Shown here: positions 6,620 through 6,867 of the stretch, in pieces
Layout: each line of letters begins with the position of its first letter
Numbering within the stretch: position 1 is the first letter of the stretch
Assembly (NCBI GenBank): GCA_002371695.1
Contig: DFGG01000058.1
Span: forward strand, 1-6,867
Direction of reading: 5' to 3'
DNA length: 6,867 nt
DNA from: a bacterium UBA3756
GTDB taxonomy: Bacteria; Bacteroidota; Bacteroidia; Bacteroidales; Bacteroidaceae
Position numbers and translations under genes: made by a program
Notes under the pieces: generated by a model
Databases searched by the model: none
The model's input: the letters and a program-made list of their open reading frames with translations, nothing else
What the model was told of the DNA's origin: nothing

Positions 6620-6652
6620 TCTGTGCAATCTGACGCTTTTTTTATATCTTTG
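6620..6652 (+). promoter_or_regulatory. Bacteroidetes-type promoter for the lipoprotein gene
   Basis: TATCTTTG at 6645-6652 matches the -7 box TAnnTTTG. A TCTG at 6620-6623, one mismatch from TTTG, lies 21 bp upstream as a -33 element. The predicted start near 6658 leaves only about 11-13 nt before the ATG at 6670, a short leader. A perfect palindrome CAAAATTTTG (6656-6665) covers the predicted start site. Confidence 0.7.
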
Positions 6653-6669
6653 CACCAAAATTTTGATAT

Positions 6670-6867
6670 ATGAGAAAACTACTATTTGCTATCATTGCCG
6701 TGACGATGCTCACCGCATGTAACAAGGACGACAACAATCAAGACACCCCTCTCGGGCGTACAGTATTTATTTATATGGCAGCCAACAACAACCTCGCACA
6801 GTGGGGGGCGGGGAGGGACTTCTTTGCCGACGAAGACCTACAGCAGATCAAGGAAGGCGTCAAGTCC
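6670..6867 (+). CDS. Lipoprotein, N-terminal part; probable clostripain-like (C11) cysteine peptidase
   Basis: The gene runs off the right edge; 66 codons are visible with no stop. Residues 1-16 are a lipoprotein signal peptide, with lipobox LTAC and the lipidated cysteine at C17. The next residues, NKDDNN, resemble the acidic lipoprotein export signal that sends Bacteroidetes lipoproteins to the outer surface. The mature start RTVFIYMAANNNLA (30-43) resembles the first strand of clostripain-related C11 peptidases, often written as RTVLVYMAADNSL, which cleave after Arg or Lys. The catalytic His and Cys lie beyond the window, so the enzyme call rests on this one motif and context. The ATG at 6670 sits directly behind a good promoter and starts the signal peptide. 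Confidence 0.75.
   Translation, partial: MRKLLFAIIAVTMLTACNKDDNNQDTPLGRTVFIYMAANNNLAQWGAGRDFFADEDLQQIKEGVKS

Larger units (their letters stand above)
6591..6656. repeat. Inverted GGTGCAAA/TTTGCACC flanking the divergent promoter region
   Basis: GGTGCAAA at 6591-6598 and TTTGCACC at 6649-6656 form a perfect 8-bp inverted repeat with a 50-bp centre. Each arm consists of the TTTG end of a -7 box plus the GCACC just after it, on opposite strands. The symmetry is probably a by-product of two similar divergent promoters, although a shared regulator site cannot be excluded. Confidence 0.5.

Noticed and set aside
6803..6817. G-rich run as a possible G-quadruplex or phase-variable tract.
   Set aside because: The tracts (six, four and three G) give only three separated runs, inside a coding frame; no support for a four-tract structure or repeat-length variation.

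Overview
The window looks like chromosomal DNA from a Bacteroidales bacterium, most likely Prevotella or a close relative. This rests on three things. The promoters are of the Bacteroidetes type (TTTG about 20 bp upstream of TAnnTTTG). Shine-Dalgarno sites are not obvious. The protein families are typical of gut Bacteroidetes. Genus is an inference; no rRNA or other marker gene is present. Coding is dense, with short AT-rich gaps and no gene-free stretch over 300 bases. I see no tRNA, rRNA, CRISPR array, insertion sequence or attachment site.

Left part, + strand (1-4851). A strong intrinsic terminator (26-53) closes a transcription unit that lies to the left. A Bacteroidetes promoter (84-115) then starts a run of four co-directional genes. 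The first is a LacI-family regulator (144-1211). It is followed by D-altronate dehydratase UxaA (1237-2733), an NhaC-family transporter whose ATG directly follows the uxaA stop codon (2734-4008), and a protein of uncertain function (4027-4851). The last resembles the two ends of an uncharacterised nucleotidyltransferase family but lacks a visible catalytic centre. The first three form a plausible hexuronate (galacturonate/pectin) unit: a regulator controlling itself and the genes behind it, the step from altronate to 2-keto-3-deoxygluconate, and an ion or organic-acid transporter. The other pathway enzymes (uxaC, uxaB, kdgK, kdgA) are not in the window.

Right part, - strand (4855-6570). Two genes read leftwards from a promoter near 6600. 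The first is a secreted GH25 muramidase with a very basic segment after its signal peptide. The second, 30 bp downstream, is a membrane protein with two N-terminal zinc ribbons, one transmembrane helix and three extracytoplasmic helical repeats. The latter meets the + strand operon tail to tail with only 3 bp between stop codons.

Right edge. A divergent promoter (6620-6652) drives the start of a lipoprotein gene (6670 to the window end). Its signal peptide, surface-export-like motif and first mature residues suggest a clostripain-like (C11) cysteine peptidase.

I found no convincing new multi-gene system. The best leads are the transporter coupled to uxaA, the core-less nucleotidyltransferase-like protein, and the zinc-ribbon/repeat membrane protein paired with a muramidase.
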